64,000 nt of DNA, from NCBI RefSeq assembly GCF_018282115.1, contig NZ_CP054306.1, positions 1,783,488 to 1,847,487 on the forward strand, given 5' to 3'. The stretch comes from Synechocystis sp. PCC 7338 (GTDB taxonomy: Bacteria; Cyanobacteriota; Cyanobacteriia; Cyanobacteriales; Microcystaceae). The notes under the pieces were generated by a model. The model was not told where the DNA came from, made no database searches, and worked only from the letters and a program-made list of their open reading frames with translations. Shown piece by piece: positions 19,246-28,589 of the stretch (positions are counted from its first letter, which is position 1; every line of letters starts with the position of its first letter). The translations under genes were made by a program, and so were the position numbers.

Positions 19246-20598
19246 ATGGCTGACCCCACCAAAATCATTGTCATTGATGATGACCCTACCGGTTCCCAAA
19301 CGGTTCACAGTTGCTTATTGCTGATGCAGTGGGATGTGGCAACTCTGCGGCGGGGCCTGCAGGATCAAAGCCCGATTTTTTTTATCCTCAGCAACACCAG
19401 GGCCTTGCCTCCAACGGAAGCGGAAGAGGTGGTGACGGAAATTTGCCGAAACTTAAAAGTGGCCCTAGCGGCGGAAACCGTCGATCACTACTTGGTGGTG
19501 AGTCGTTCTGACTCCACCCTGCGAGGCCATTACCCCTTGGAAACCGATGTGATCAACCGGGAGTTGGGCCCCTTTGATGCCCATTTTCTAGTGCCAGCAT
19601 TTTTTGAGGGGGGAAGGGTGACCAAAGACAGTGTCCATTACTTGATTGTGGACGGTGAATTTGTGCCAGTGGCGGCAACGGAATTTGCCCAGGATTCGGT
19701 GTTTGGCTACCACCATAGTTATTTGCCCGATTATGTGGCGGAAAAAACCCAAGGTAAGATTGAGGCAGCCCAGGTGGAGCGCATCACCCTGGGGGATCTT
19801 AGTGATGCCGATAATGCTTCCTCGGATAAATCCCTCGGCGATCGCCTGATGGGTTTTACTCATAACCAGTGTGTGGTGGTGGACGGGGAAACCCAAAAGG
19901 ATTTTGATCGGTTGGCGGCAAGTATGCTCATAGCTAGTGACCAGGGCAAACATTTTTTGTTGCGGAGTGCGGCCAGTATCCTCACTTCCCTGGCTAATTT
20001 GGGCCCCCAGCCGGTGGCTCCGGTGGCGATGGCTACCTATAAACCGACCGACCAACCAGGGATAATTTTAGTGGGTTCCCATGTGCAAAAAACCACGGAA
20101 CAGTTGATGACATTGCTCAAGGACGAAACGGTGCAGGGCATTGAAGTTCCAGTGCAACAATTGCGAGATAATCGTGACAGTGAAAGCGAAATTATTGCCA
20201 AAGCTTTAACGACGGTGAATGAAATTCGGGCCGGGGGCAAAACGCCAGTAATTTATACTAGTCGAGGGGAATTAAGTTTTGCTTCGGTGCAGGCACGATT
20301 AGATTTTGGCGTTACCCTGTCCCAACTGTTAATGAAAATTGTTCAACAATTGCCCCAAGACATTGGCTTTTTGATCAGCAAAGGAGGTATTACTTCCAAT
20401 GATGTACTCAGCGTGGGCTTACAGTTAACTTCTGTGCGCTTGTTGGGACAGATTATTCCCGGTTGTTCCCTAGTGAGAACTGCCGAAGATCATCCCCGTT
20501 TTCCCCTTTTGCCGGTGGTGTTATTTCCCGGTAACGTGGGCAATGCTCGGGGTTTAGCCACGGTTTATGAACGTTTGTCCCAAAAGCCTAATTCGTGA
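19246..20598 (+). CDS. DUF1537 four-carbon acid sugar kinase family protein
   Basis: 450 residues. The N-terminal DUF1537 motif IVIDDDPTGSQTVH binds substrate, and LVVSRSDSTLRGHYPLE is the second N-domain motif. The C-terminal nucleotide-binding part shows GFLISKGGITSNDVLS and the VLFPGNVGN-type end. Characterised relatives (OtnK, DtnK) phosphorylate four-carbon sugar acids at O3 or O4. No partner isomerase or aldolase is beside it, so its substrate in this organism is unknown. Confidence 0.8.
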   Translation: MADPTKIIVIDDDPTGSQTVHSCLLLMQWDVATLRRGLQDQSPIFFILSNTRALPPTEAEEVVTEICRNLKVALAAETVDHYLVVSRSDSTLRGHYPLETDVINRELGPFDAHFLVPAFFEGGRVTKDSVHYLIVDGEFVPVAATEFAQDSVFGYHHSYLPDYVAEKTQGKIEAAQVERITLGDLSDADNASSDKSLGDRLMGFTHNQCVVVDGETQKDFDRLAASMLIASDQGKHFLLRSAASILTSLANLGPQPVAPVAMATYKPTDQPGIILVGSHVQKTTEQLMTLLKDETVQGIEVPVQQLRDNRDSESEIIAKALTTVNEIRAGGKTPVIYTSRGELSFASVQARLDFGVTLSQLLMKIVQQLPQDIGFLISKGGITSNDVLSVGLQLTSVRLLGQIIPGCSLVRTAEDHPRFPLLPVVLFPGNVGNARGLATVYERLSQKPNS

Positions 20599-20746
20599 GC
20601 CATTGTCCCGATTTACCCCAATCATTACCGTCAATTTCCCTACTGATAGCTTTTGAAGTAGGGCTCTTGTCATTGGTGATCGCCGGCCGTGGATAACAGC
20701 GACTTTACTACGCTACTTCGCCCGTTCCTCACACAAAATTACTGCT

Positions 20747-22261
20747 ATGACCATTGGCATTTGGGTATTGGGAGATCAACTTTGGTCGGGGCAAGCGGCC
20801 TTAAATAGCTATCAAGATAATTGCTCACAAGTCCCCATTCTCCTGATTGAATCGGCAGAATTTGCGCGCCAACGCCCCTACCATCGCCAAAAATTAGTGT
20901 TGGTTTGGTCCGCCATGCGGCACTTTGCAGAGGAATTGAGGGCCGAAGGCTGGTCGGTTACCTATGAAATCGCCGAAGACTTCCTCACCCCCCTATACCA
21001 TTGGCTCAAAACCCAGGGCATTAGCCATCTCCAAGTCATGACCCCCAGCGATCGCCCCTTTGCAACTTGGTTACGGTCTCTTACTCTGCCCTGTGAACTA
21101 ACCCTATTGCCCAACAATCATTTTCTCTGGTCTAAGGAGGATTTTGCCTCTTGGGCTGGCGATCGTCAGCGCCTATTGCTAGAGGATTTTTACCGGGCCG
21201 GGCGCAAACGTTGGCAAATTTTAATGGCGGACGGCCAGCCCGTGGGGGGCCGCTGGAATTTTGATCAGGAGAATCGCAAGCCGGCCAAAAAGCACCTTTC
21301 TCCCCCCATGCCCCTCTCCTTTGTCCCCGATGACATTACCCAGCAGGTTATCGAACGGGTAGAGCAATTAAATTTGCCTGGTTATGGGCAATTATCTAGC
21401 TTTCAATGGGGAGTTAGCCGTCAAGACGCTCTGCAAGGGCTGCAATACTTTATAGATGTCGGTTTGAGTCAATTTGGTACCTACCAAGATGCCATGGTGA
21501 TGGGGCAGAAAACCCTATGGCACAGTCTCATTTCTCCCTATTTGAATTTAGGAATGTTGACTCCGTTAGAAGTTATTGAAGCAGTTACCAATGCTGTTGC
21601 CACCCAAAATATTTCCCTGAACAATGTGGAAGGTTTTATCCGTCAAGTTTTGGGCTGGCGGGAATATCTGCAGGGCATTTATCAATGGGTAGAAGAAGAC
21701 TACGGCCAGAATAATTGGTTTAATCACGACTTTCTTTTGCCCGAATTTTATTGGCAATCCAGCCAAACCAAGATGAATTGTTTAGCTACTGTTTTAAAAC
21801 AGGTTGAACAGACGGGTTATGCCCACCATATTCAACGGTTAATGATCCTTAGCAATTTCTCCCTCATTGTCGGCGTCAATCCTCAACAACTCCAGCAATG
21901 GTTCCATGCGGCTTTCATTGATGCCTACGACTGGGTAATGCAAACTAATGTGTTAGGAATGGGGCAATTTGCAGACGGAGGATTATTGGCATCAAAACCC
22001 TATGCTGCTTCTGCTAACTACATCAATAAAATGAGTGATTATTGTCAACAATGTCCCTATAATCCCAAAGCCAGAACTGGCAAAGATGCCTGTCCTTTTA
22101 ATTATTTCTATTGGGACTTTCTCGCACGGCATCAAGAAAAACTACAGCATACTGGGCGGATGGGCCTTATTTTGGCTAATTTGAAACGTATTGATCCAAA
22201 GGAAATGTCGGCAATACAGAAGTTGGCAGAGGACTGGCGCCAGGTTCATGTAAGCCCATAG
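20747..22261 (+). CDS. iron-sulfur photolyase/cryptochrome (FeS-BCP, PhrB/CryB class)
   Basis: 504 residues. N-terminal Rossmann-like antenna domain (WVLGDQLW start, as in PhrB), then a helical FAD domain. Four cysteines at about 345, 433, 436 and 449 have the same spacing as the [4Fe-4S] ligands of Agrobacterium PhrB (350/438/441/454). GFIRQVLGWREYLQGIY and NVLGMGQFADGG are class signatures. Expected activity is light-driven (6-4) photoproduct repair or blue-light signalling, with a 6,7-dimethyl-8-ribityllumazine antenna in this class. Confidence 0.9.
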   Translation: MTIGIWVLGDQLWSGQAALNSYQDNCSQVPILLIESAEFARQRPYHRQKLVLVWSAMRHFAEELRAEGWSVTYEIAEDFLTPLYHWLKTQGISHLQVMTPSDRPFATWLRSLTLPCELTLLPNNHFLWSKEDFASWAGDRQRLLLEDFYRAGRKRWQILMADGQPVGGRWNFDQENRKPAKKHLSPPMPLSFVPDDITQQVIERVEQLNLPGYGQLSSFQWGVSRQDALQGLQYFIDVGLSQFGTYQDAMVMGQKTLWHSLISPYLNLGMLTPLEVIEAVTNAVATQNISLNNVEGFIRQVLGWREYLQGIYQWVEEDYGQNNWFNHDFLLPEFYWQSSQTKMNCLATVLKQVEQTGYAHHIQRLMILSNFSLIVGVNPQQLQQWFHAAFIDAYDWVMQTNVLGMGQFADGGLLASKPYAASANYINKMSDYCQQCPYNPKARTGKDACPFNYFYWDFLARHQEKLQHTGRMGLILANLKRIDPKEMSAIQKLAEDWRQVHVSP

Positions 22262-22308
22262 CAAATTGCCAATCAAGACACTCCGGGAAGTTAAAACAAT
22301 ACCTGGAG

Positions 22309-25101
22309 TCAAACTTTTTCCGGTAAAGAATAATGGGCATTGAGCCAGGCTTCTTCCTGTTGCCGATCGCCTAATTCTCCGTCTAGACAAGCGTTTAATA
22401 AATCGGCCAAAATTTGCTTGAACTGAGGTCCTGGTTTATAGCCCAACGCTTTGAGGTCATGGCCAGTTAAAAATGGCGATACTTGACATAACTGATTGAA
22501 ATAAAACCAAATTTGCTTTCTCAACAGCTTATGCCCCCTGGCGGCCACTAAAAATAAATAGGCACGGTCATAGCCTTTCAAAGTCTGGTAAATAACGCTG
22601 GCCCTGGGGCATGGCTGGGAACCCAAACCTTCGGCGATCGCCGTTTCCATTCTTTCCAGGTGAGCCAGTCCATCAATCATGGTCTTGGGTAACTGTAATC
22701 CCGTAGCAATTTTAATTCTTTCCTGCTGGGGTAAAGCCCCCAATAAAATCCCTAGTCGCAGTAACCAATGCTCCAATTGTCGTTCTGGATCTAGCCAGCG
22801 TAACCAACGGGACAAACAGCGCACTTGCCACCATAATTGCTCCGTTAGCTTTAGCTCTGGATGGAGGCATTTAAGAGCATCTAAATCCGCCAGTAACGTT
22901 AATGCCCCTTTCCAGTAGGGCGCTTTGAGAATAATGGACAACTCAGCCTTTAAACGGGTAGTTAAGGCTGGGGTGGGATGCTCCGTTAACCGCCAACGTT
23001 CATACACTCCACTAGCGATCGCATAACGGATATAGGTTTCCGTTTGGGGTTCCAGGTCAAAACCGAGGCGCACCACAAAGCGGACAGCTCGATAGATACG
23101 GGTAGGGTCTTCAATGAAACTATTGGCATGGAGCACCCGCACTTGTTGGTTTTGCAGGTCATTCATGCCACCAAAAAAATCCAGCAATTTGCCGGGGCTG
23201 GGATTGGTAAGACGGATGGAAAGGGCGTTGATGGTAAAATCCCGTCGGTATAAATCCTGACGAATGGAACTCGCTTCCACCTCCGGGTTGGCCGCTGGGT
23301 AGGGATAAAATTCCGTTCTGGCAGTGGCAATGTCTACCCAGAGGGAATCTAGCTGGGGATCTTTGTGCCAAAGTAACGCTGCCGTTTGAAATTCTCCATG
23401 CACCGATAACCTCGCGCCGGGATAGTCTCCCTGCAGAGCTTGGGCCAATTCCACCCCTGCCCCCACATCGGCCTTGGTATGGAAACCGTCCACCACCAAA
23501 TCAATGTCTTGGAAGGCAATATTTTGGTGTTTTTCTGCACCCTGGGAATGGCGGAGCCACAGATCCCGCACTGCTCCTCCCACTAGATATAAATGCCAAC
23601 CCCTAGCCTGAGCTTGGTGAGCCGCTATGGTTAGCAATTGCCAGGTGGCCGTCGGTAAATGGGTTTTGAGTAGTTGCAGTAGGCTGCCTTGGCCAAAATT
23701 CTGACCAGGAGTGGCCAGGCGATCGCCAAACCGTTCCGATTGCTCCTGTTTATCCTGCAATAATTGCCGCAACACATCGGTGCGGGTAACAATGCCCACC
23801 AGGGTATCCCCAGCCATGACCGGTAAGCGCCCCACATCGTCGGCCACCATAATGGCTTCAATGCGAGGCAGAGGAGTGTCAGGATCAATGGTTTTAACGT
23901 TACGGGTCATATAACCTTTCACTGGGGCATGGCTAAAGCCGTGGTGCAGAGCTAAATCCAAATCCCGACGGGAAATGATGCCCACCAATTTTTCCTCCTG
24001 GTTAACCACCGTCAAACCAGAATGGCCATAACGAAACAAAATCCTTTGGGCCTGCTCAATGGTGGTGTGGGGTCGAATAGTGCGCACCGGGGAAGACATA
24101 AAATCCCTAGCCAATAAGGGTTTGGGAATTTGTCTTTGCAAACCTTGGTAAATATCCGCCATAACCTCCGTGGGTTCAATATCTCGCAAATTCACCGCCG
24201 CCGCCTGGGCATGGCCACCACCACCATAGGGTTCCAGCAGTTGGGTTAAATCAGTATCGGGGATACGAGTCCGGCCAATGAGGGAAAAGCGTTGGTTATC
24301 AGTGGCTCCGGTTTTTCCTTGCTCTCCACTGCTTTTAGTTTTATCTTTACCTTTGTCGTAAACATGACCCAGCAATAGGGCGTCACATTCTGTCAGGGAT
24401 AACAACCTTTCCGTGAGATGGGATAACCCCGGCACAAAACTTTCCGTGGTTAACAGCACCGAACCGAGCCAATAACCCCGTACCATTTCCTTACGGAGGT
24501 TTTGCATCGCTTCTGCAAACAAAAATTGTAGGGGAGGGGGAAATCCGGGGTCGGCGTACTCCCCAATCAAACGTAAATTGGCCCCCTGTTCCATCAACCA
24601 AGCCAGGGCCTTTACGTCCCGCACAGTGGTTTGGGTAAAGGTTAAACTGCCCGTGTCCACATGGATGCCCAAGGCCATCACGGAAGCTTCCACCATAGAA
24701 AGGTTGATGTCTGTCCTTTGTAATTTCTCCACAATTAAGGTCGTACTGGCTCCCACCGCTTCCAGTTCCAAAATATCCGCTTCAATATCCCTAGGACTGT
24801 TGAGGTGATGGTCGTAAATAGCAACCTGTTGCACATGGGGTAACGTTAACCAATCCGTCGCTTTGCCCAGGCGATCGCCTTGTTGATTATCGACAATGTA
24901 GAGAGAACGAATTTTATCGGAGTTAACGCTACGGAGTTCAATTAGGGGAAATTCGTTACGATGGAGCGCTAAAAATTGCCGCACCGTGGGATGGGAACCC
25001 CCAGTGAGCACAATGCGACTGCCAGGATGGAGTTTAGCTAGCCCTACCGCGGCTCCCAACACATCAAAGTCCGCCGTTTGGTGACAAAGGATTAAATCCA
25101 T
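22309..25101 (-). CDS. DHH/DHHA1 - CBS pair - tRNA nucleotidyltransferase fusion
   Basis: About 930 residues from ATG at 25101 (an upstream ATG at 25137 adds 12). Three modules. First, a DHH phosphoesterase at about 1-315 ([19 protein letters not shown], and [14 protein letters not shown] as the DHHA1 signature). Second, two CBS domains at about 325-450 ([32 protein letters not shown]). Third, a class II tRNA nucleotidyltransferase/poly(A)-polymerase head from about 500 ([33 protein letters not shown]) with its RNA-binding C-terminus. This resembles the A-adding enzymes that split CCA addition with a CC-adding partner; which bases it adds cannot be told from sequence alone. Confidence 0.9.
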   Translation of the reverse strand: MDLILCHQTADFDVLGAAVGLAKLHPGSRIVLTGGSHPTVRQFLALHRNEFPLIELRSVNSDKIRSLYIVDNQQGDRLGKATDWLTLPHVQQVAIYDHHLNSPRDIEADILELEAVGASTTLIVEKLQRTDINLSMVEASVMALGIHVDTGSLTFTQTTVRDVKALAWLMEQGANLRLIGEYADPGFPPPLQFLFAEAMQNLRKEMVRGYWLGSVLLTTESFVPGLSHLTERLLSLTECDALLLGHVYDKGKDKTKSSGEQGKTGATDNQRFSLIGRTRIPDTDLTQLLEPYGGGGHAQAAAVNLRDIEPTEVMADIYQGLQRQIPKPLLARDFMSSPVRTIRPHTTIEQAQRILFRYGHSGLTVVNQEEKLVGIISRRDLDLALHHGFSHAPVKGYMTRNVKTIDPDTPLPRIEAIMVADDVGRLPVMAGDTLVGIVTRTDVLRQLLQDKQEQSERFGDRLATPGQNFGQGSLLQLLKTHLPTATWQLLTIAAHQAQARGWHLYLVGGAVRDLWLRHSQGAEKHQNIAFQDIDLVVDGFHTKADVGAGVELAQALQGDYPGARLSVHGEFQTAALLWHKDPQLDSLWVDIATARTEFYPYPAANPEVEASSIRQDLYRRDFTINALSIRLTNPSPGKLLDFFGGMNDLQNQQVRVLHANSFIEDPTRIYRAVRFVVRLGFDLEPQTETYIRYAIASGVYERWRLTEHPTPALTTRLKAELSIILKAPYWKGALTLLADLDALKCLHPELKLTEQLWWQVRCLSRWLRWLDPERQLEHWLLRLGILLGALPQQERIKIATGLQLPKTMIDGLAHLERMETAIAEGLGSQPCPRASVIYQTLKGYDRAYLFLVAARGHKLLRKQIWFYFNQLCQVSPFLTGHDLKALGYKPGPQFKQILADLLNACLDGELGDRQQEEAWLNAHYSLPEKV

Positions 25102-25171
25102 AGGTTTTCTGACAAAGGATGTATCCCAAATAAGCATTTTATTTACCCCACCGCCTTCGCCGGCTCAGGCA

Positions 25172-25206
25172 CCTCCCCTGGTTAGGGGAGGCTGGGAGTT
25201 TTTTTT
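25172..25206 (+). other. GC hairpin followed by eight T, orphan
   Basis: Stem CCTCCCC/GGGGAGG (25172-25178 with 25185-25191), then seven bases and T8 at 25199-25206. It looks like a plus-strand terminator, but no plus-strand gene ends here. Both neighbours are on the minus strand, where no T tract follows the stem. It may be a remnant of a mobile element end. Confidence 0.4.
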
Positions 25207-25288
25207 AAAAAATGGGATGGGCTCTCTAACAAACCTTGGTTAAAGCCAGATATCAACATGGCCTTTCGTTTCCAATTATTGAAACTGG

Positions 25289-26068
25289 TTAAATATATCG
25301 GGTCAATTGGATGCGATAACGTTCCTTTTTGGTGACCGTAATTTCGCCTATTTCTAGTCTACCTTTCCCCCGATAGGTAACTAAATCCCCCGCTTTGAGG
25401 GCATAGCTAGACTGGGTAACAGGCTTCCAATTGACCTGCACATTGCCCTGGTTGACAGCTTCGGCCATTTTACTGCGGGACAAACCAAACCCCGCTGAAG
25501 CAATGGCATCCAAGCGCAGGGAAGCTTCCACAGTGGTCATTTCTTTGGTTTTGGGGGGGCGAATTTTTAACTCTTCCGGCGTAATTGCCTTAGCTTTAAC
25601 CGGTACAGTGCGCACCTGGGTTAGATGGAGACTGACAAATTCCGCCACCTCCGGCACCACGATCGCCTGGGCACCCCGTTCTCCCAACAAAATAATGTCC
25701 CCCACTTTTTCCCGCACTAACCCCGTGCCTAACAACGCCCCTAAAAAGTCCCGATGACTGGCGGGATCAAAGAGAAAATTACCAGCCATATCCAATACAG
25801 TTAGGGGGATTTGTTCCGTTTCCAGGGGTATCTCCGCCCTAGCAATGGCCACTCTCTGTCGTTCCGCTTGGGGATACCCCCCCCAGGGTAGAAAATGTAA
25901 TTCCGTTAGGGAACCAAAACGGGTTTGAATTTCTGCAATCAGAGGGGGCGCACAAAAATCCGTCACCACCACTTCCCACGTACGAAGGGCCTGTTCCGCC
26001 TGGTCAATTACCCTGGCGATCGCCTCCCGGTCTTGGGTTCCCTTCAATAAAGCTTCTCTTGGTAACAT
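25289..26068 (-). CDS. photosystem II S4-domain protein (YlmH-like)
   Basis: 259 residues. N-terminal YlmH-type RNA-binding region (PREALLKGTQDREAI, LTELHFLPWGGYPQAERQR), a middle region with DFLGALLGTGLVREKVGDI, and an S4 domain at about 184-245 (RLDAIASAGFGLSRSKMAEAV, then YALKAGDLVTYRGKGRL). This is the cyanobacterial/plastid S4 protein reported as linked to photosystem II function. YlmH relatives act in ribosome rescue, so an RNA or ribosome role is also possible. Confidence 0.88.
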   Translation of the reverse strand: MLPREALLKGTQDREAIARVIDQAEQALRTWEVVVTDFCAPPLIAEIQTRFGSLTELHFLPWGGYPQAERQRVAIARAEIPLETEQIPLTVLDMAGNFLFDPASHRDFLGALLGTGLVREKVGDIILLGERGAQAIVVPEVAEFVSLHLTQVRTVPVKAKAITPEELKIRPPKTKEMTTVEASLRLDAIASAGFGLSRSKMAEAVNQGNVQVNWKPVTQSSYALKAGDLVTYRGKGRLEIGEITVTKKERYRIQLTRYI

Positions 26069-26198
26069 CGAGCAACGGCATTAGCTAACAAATCATTGTG
26101 GTAATTTTGATGACCAGTTTGTCAAGGGGCTACAATGCGCCTATGTGTTCGCTTTTAAAGGCAGAAACAATTGCCTTCCTATTCTTTGACCCCTGGCA

Positions 26199-26999
26199 AT
26201 GACCCAATCAATCATCTTGGCAGAATTAGGCTCCTGGCTCCGGCGATCTGGACAAGCAATTTTATTGTTGGGCAACACTTCTTTTCAGCTTTTTACCGGC
26301 AGAATTGATGGGCACAATACCACTCAACAGTTAATGTTTGTGGGCCCCGCTTCCTTACCTATTACCCTGATTACCGCCGCCGTCATCGGCATGATTTTCA
26401 CCATCCAGGTGGCCCGGGAATTTCTGGCTTTTGGGGCAGGTAGTGCGGTGGGAGGAATTTTAATGTTAGCCCTGGGGCGAGAACTATGCCCGATTATGAC
26501 AGCGGTGGTGGTGGCGGGGCGAGTCGGCTCAGCCTTTGCGGCAGAAATTGGCACCATGCGGGTAACAGAACAAATCGATGCTCTCTATATGCTTAATACC
26601 AACCCAGTGGAGTATTTAGTTATTCCCCGGCTCTTGGCCTGTTGCATTATGGTGCCCACCCTTAGTGTGCTGGCATTAGTCACCGGCATGATGGGAGGGG
26701 CGATGATTTCCAGCAACGTTTACGGCATTGCCAACCAGGTATTTTTTGAATCAATACAGACCTTTGTGACTCCCTGGGATATCTTTTGTGGTCCCATCAA
26801 GGGCATTGTGTTTGGCGTTTTAATCGCCATCATCGGTTGTAACTGGGGTTTAACCACCAGGGGCGGGGCTAAAGGAGTGGGGGAATCCACCACCGCCGCT
26901 GTGGTAACTTCTCTGTTAGCAATTTTTGTGAGTAATTTTCTGATGTCTTGGATTATGTTCCAAGGCAGTGGTTCCGGTGCCGTGCTAATGGGTAATTAA
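26199..26999 (+). CDS. MlaE/TGD1-type ABC transporter permease
   Basis: 266 residues with five or six hydrophobic segments and the MlaE family core: FVGPASLPITLITAAVIGMI, GRELCPIMTAVVVAGRVGSAFAAEIGTMRVTEQIDAL, NPVEYLVIPRLLACCIM. It is the membrane part of an importer-like lipid transporter; the plastid homologue TGD1 moves phosphatidic acid. No ATPase or MCE-domain gene is adjacent, so partners are encoded elsewhere. The coding region is normal up to the border of the defence island. Confidence 0.9.
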   Translation: MTQSIILAELGSWLRRSGQAILLLGNTSFQLFTGRIDGHNTTQQLMFVGPASLPITLITAAVIGMIFTIQVAREFLAFGAGSAVGGILMLALGRELCPIMTAVVVAGRVGSAFAAEIGTMRVTEQIDALYMLNTNPVEYLVIPRLLACCIMVPTLSVLALVTGMMGGAMISSNVYGIANQVFFESIQTFVTPWDIFCGPIKGIVFGVLIAIIGCNWGLTTRGGAKGVGESTTAAVVTSLLAIFVSNFLMSWIMFQGSGSGAVLMGN

Positions 27000-27194
27000 G
27001 CGTTTAACCCAGGCGATCGCCTAGGCGGAGGAAATCGCTACAGGAAGAGACATGATCAACCGTGTGCTTTATGTGGAAATGGATGGATCACTCTTCTTTG
27101 AACCTATGCCAAGCTGAAACTTAGGGAATTACAACCACAGTCAGGCATAGGCGATCGCCATACCAAAATGCAAAATCCACACTCACTCTCACAC
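27000..27194. other. 195-base non-coding junction between the permease and the IS701-type element
   Basis: Contains two HIP1 sites and no gene I can support (a 21-codon frame at 27054-27116 is too short to call). If the insertion had been clean, this side should continue drmA at motif VI (IQATSRVGR-like). It does not, so it is the far side of a deletion or rearrangement. Confidence 0.5.
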
Positions 27195-28589
27195 TATCCC
27201 TCTTCCGTCAGACTGAGGGAATTAAAATGGAGATAAAAGGCTGAAAAGCGCGGAGGGAGAATGACAAAGACAAGAGAGGCGAAAAAGACAGTACAGTGTG
27301 TAGACACATATAGTGAACTGTATAAAGATATATTTCCAGAAGTGAGGTCTTATGAGTCATTTAAATATATCATTGTGGGAATATTAAGTGATATAAAAAG
27401 AAAGAGTTTACCTGCAATAGCATCATCACTAGGATTGAAAAATGAACAGGGATTACTGCATTTCATGACAGATTCTCCTTGGGAATTAAAAGAATTAGAA
27501 AAAAGAAGATTAAATATTATCTTAGAAGTTTTAGAAGGAAGAGAAATAATAGTAATAATAGATGAAACAGGAGACCCCAAAAAAGGGAAAACAACAGATT
27601 ATGTAAAAAGACAATATATTGGAAATTTAGGAAAAATAGAAAGCGGTATAGTGTCAGTAAATGCCTATGGTTACTGCAATGGAGTAACGTTTCCTCTAGA
27701 ATCAAAAGTATTTAAACCAAAAGAAAGATTAAAAGAGGGAGATAAGTATAAAACAAAGCCGGAATTAGCAGTAGAGATAATAAAAGAACTAGAAGAAAGT
27801 GGTTTTAAAATAAAAAGAGTAGTGTCAGATAGCTTATATGGAGAAAGCCATAGCAATTTTATCAGTGCCGTAGAGGAATTAAAAATAGAATATGCAGTGG
27901 AAATCCGGAGCAATCATGGGGTCTGGCTTCCAAAGGAAGCTAAAGTAAGGGCAAATAAGTGGAGGAGGTTTGAACATATAAGATGGGATGGAAAACAGGA
28001 AGATAGGTATATCAGAGAAATAGTTTATGGCAAAAAAAACGCAATAAGATATTGGGAAATTAAAACAGAAACAGAAAAAGAGGAGGAAAAAGCAGGATGG
28101 TTTGTAATGACTCGAATACCAGATATTAAATATAAAGAAGTTGTCAGAATATATGGGGTAAGGTCATGGATAGAATATGGATTTAAGCAATGCAAAAGTG
28201 AATTAGGATGGGCAGATTTTAGGGTAACTCATTATGAGCAAATTCAAAAATGGTGGGAATTAGTGATGTGTGCATATTGTATGATTTGTTTTTATGATGA
28301 GAATTTTAATCCGACTCTAAATTCAACGTCAAAGTATCATCAAAAGCATGAAAAATGGGATAAAGAAGAAGGGTGGAAAAAATGGCTAAACAACCTACGA
28401 TTAGTGATCTCTGTATTTAATGCAATAAATCTTATCAAAAAGTGGTTAAAAGTATTTCCATTTGCCCATGTTTTGGATGAGTTAACTAAACTTTACAACA
28501 AGGTTGATAAGCTAGATCGATTAAAGTATTTGCTAAATTCATGGAATACATTCTATTCTTCTTCTGCCTAGATTGATGAAAGAGGGATA
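27195..28589 (+). mobile_element. IS701-type insertion sequence
   Basis: About 1395 bases, AT-rich and free of HIP1 sites, unlike the flanks. Terminal inverted repeats: TATCCCTCTTCCGTCAGA at the left, and the complement of the right end reads TATCCCTCTTTCATCAAT. Flanking four-base words differ (ACAC left, TTCC right), so there is no target duplication. One transposase gene fills it. Confidence 0.85.
27261..28571 (+). CDS. IS701/IS4-related DDE transposase
   Basis: 436 residues, apparently intact. DDE RNase-H-like core: the first Asp in IVIIDETGDPKKGK, the second in VVSDSLYG, and the Glu probably in the YGVRSWIEYGFKQCKSELGW region (the Y-(2)-R-(3)-E-(6)-K signature is visible). The N-terminus carries RKSLPAIASSLGL as in the IS701 family. 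Lysine-, glutamate- and isoleucine-rich composition matches the AT-rich DNA and marks recent arrival. A GGAGGGAG ribosome-binding stretch precedes the ATG. Probably active. Confidence 0.88.
   Translation: MTKTREAKKTVQCVDTYSELYKDIFPEVRSYESFKYIIVGILSDIKRKSLPAIASSLGLKNEQGLLHFMTDSPWELKELEKRRLNIILEVLEGREIIVIIDETGDPKKGKTTDYVKRQYIGNLGKIESGIVSVNAYGYCNGVTFPLESKVFKPKERLKEGDKYKTKPELAVEIIKELEESGFKIKRVVSDSLYGESHSNFISAVEELKIEYAVEIRSNHGVWLPKEAKVRANKWRRFEHIRWDGKQEDRYIREIVYGKKNAIRYWEIKTETEKEEEKAGWFVMTRIPDIKYKEVVRIYGVRSWIEYGFKQCKSELGWADFRVTHYEQIQKWWELVMCAYCMICFYDENFNPTLNSTSKYHQKHEKWDKEEGWKKWLNNLRLVISVFNAINLIKKWLKVFPFAHVLDELTKLYNKVDKLDRLKYLLNSWNTFYSSSA

Noticed and set aside
25172-25206. Terminator of the S4-domain gene
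   Set aside because: The T tract is on the plus strand, while the gene is read on the minus strand.
27054-27116. 21-codon frame left of the IS701-type element
   Set aside because: Too short and without support.
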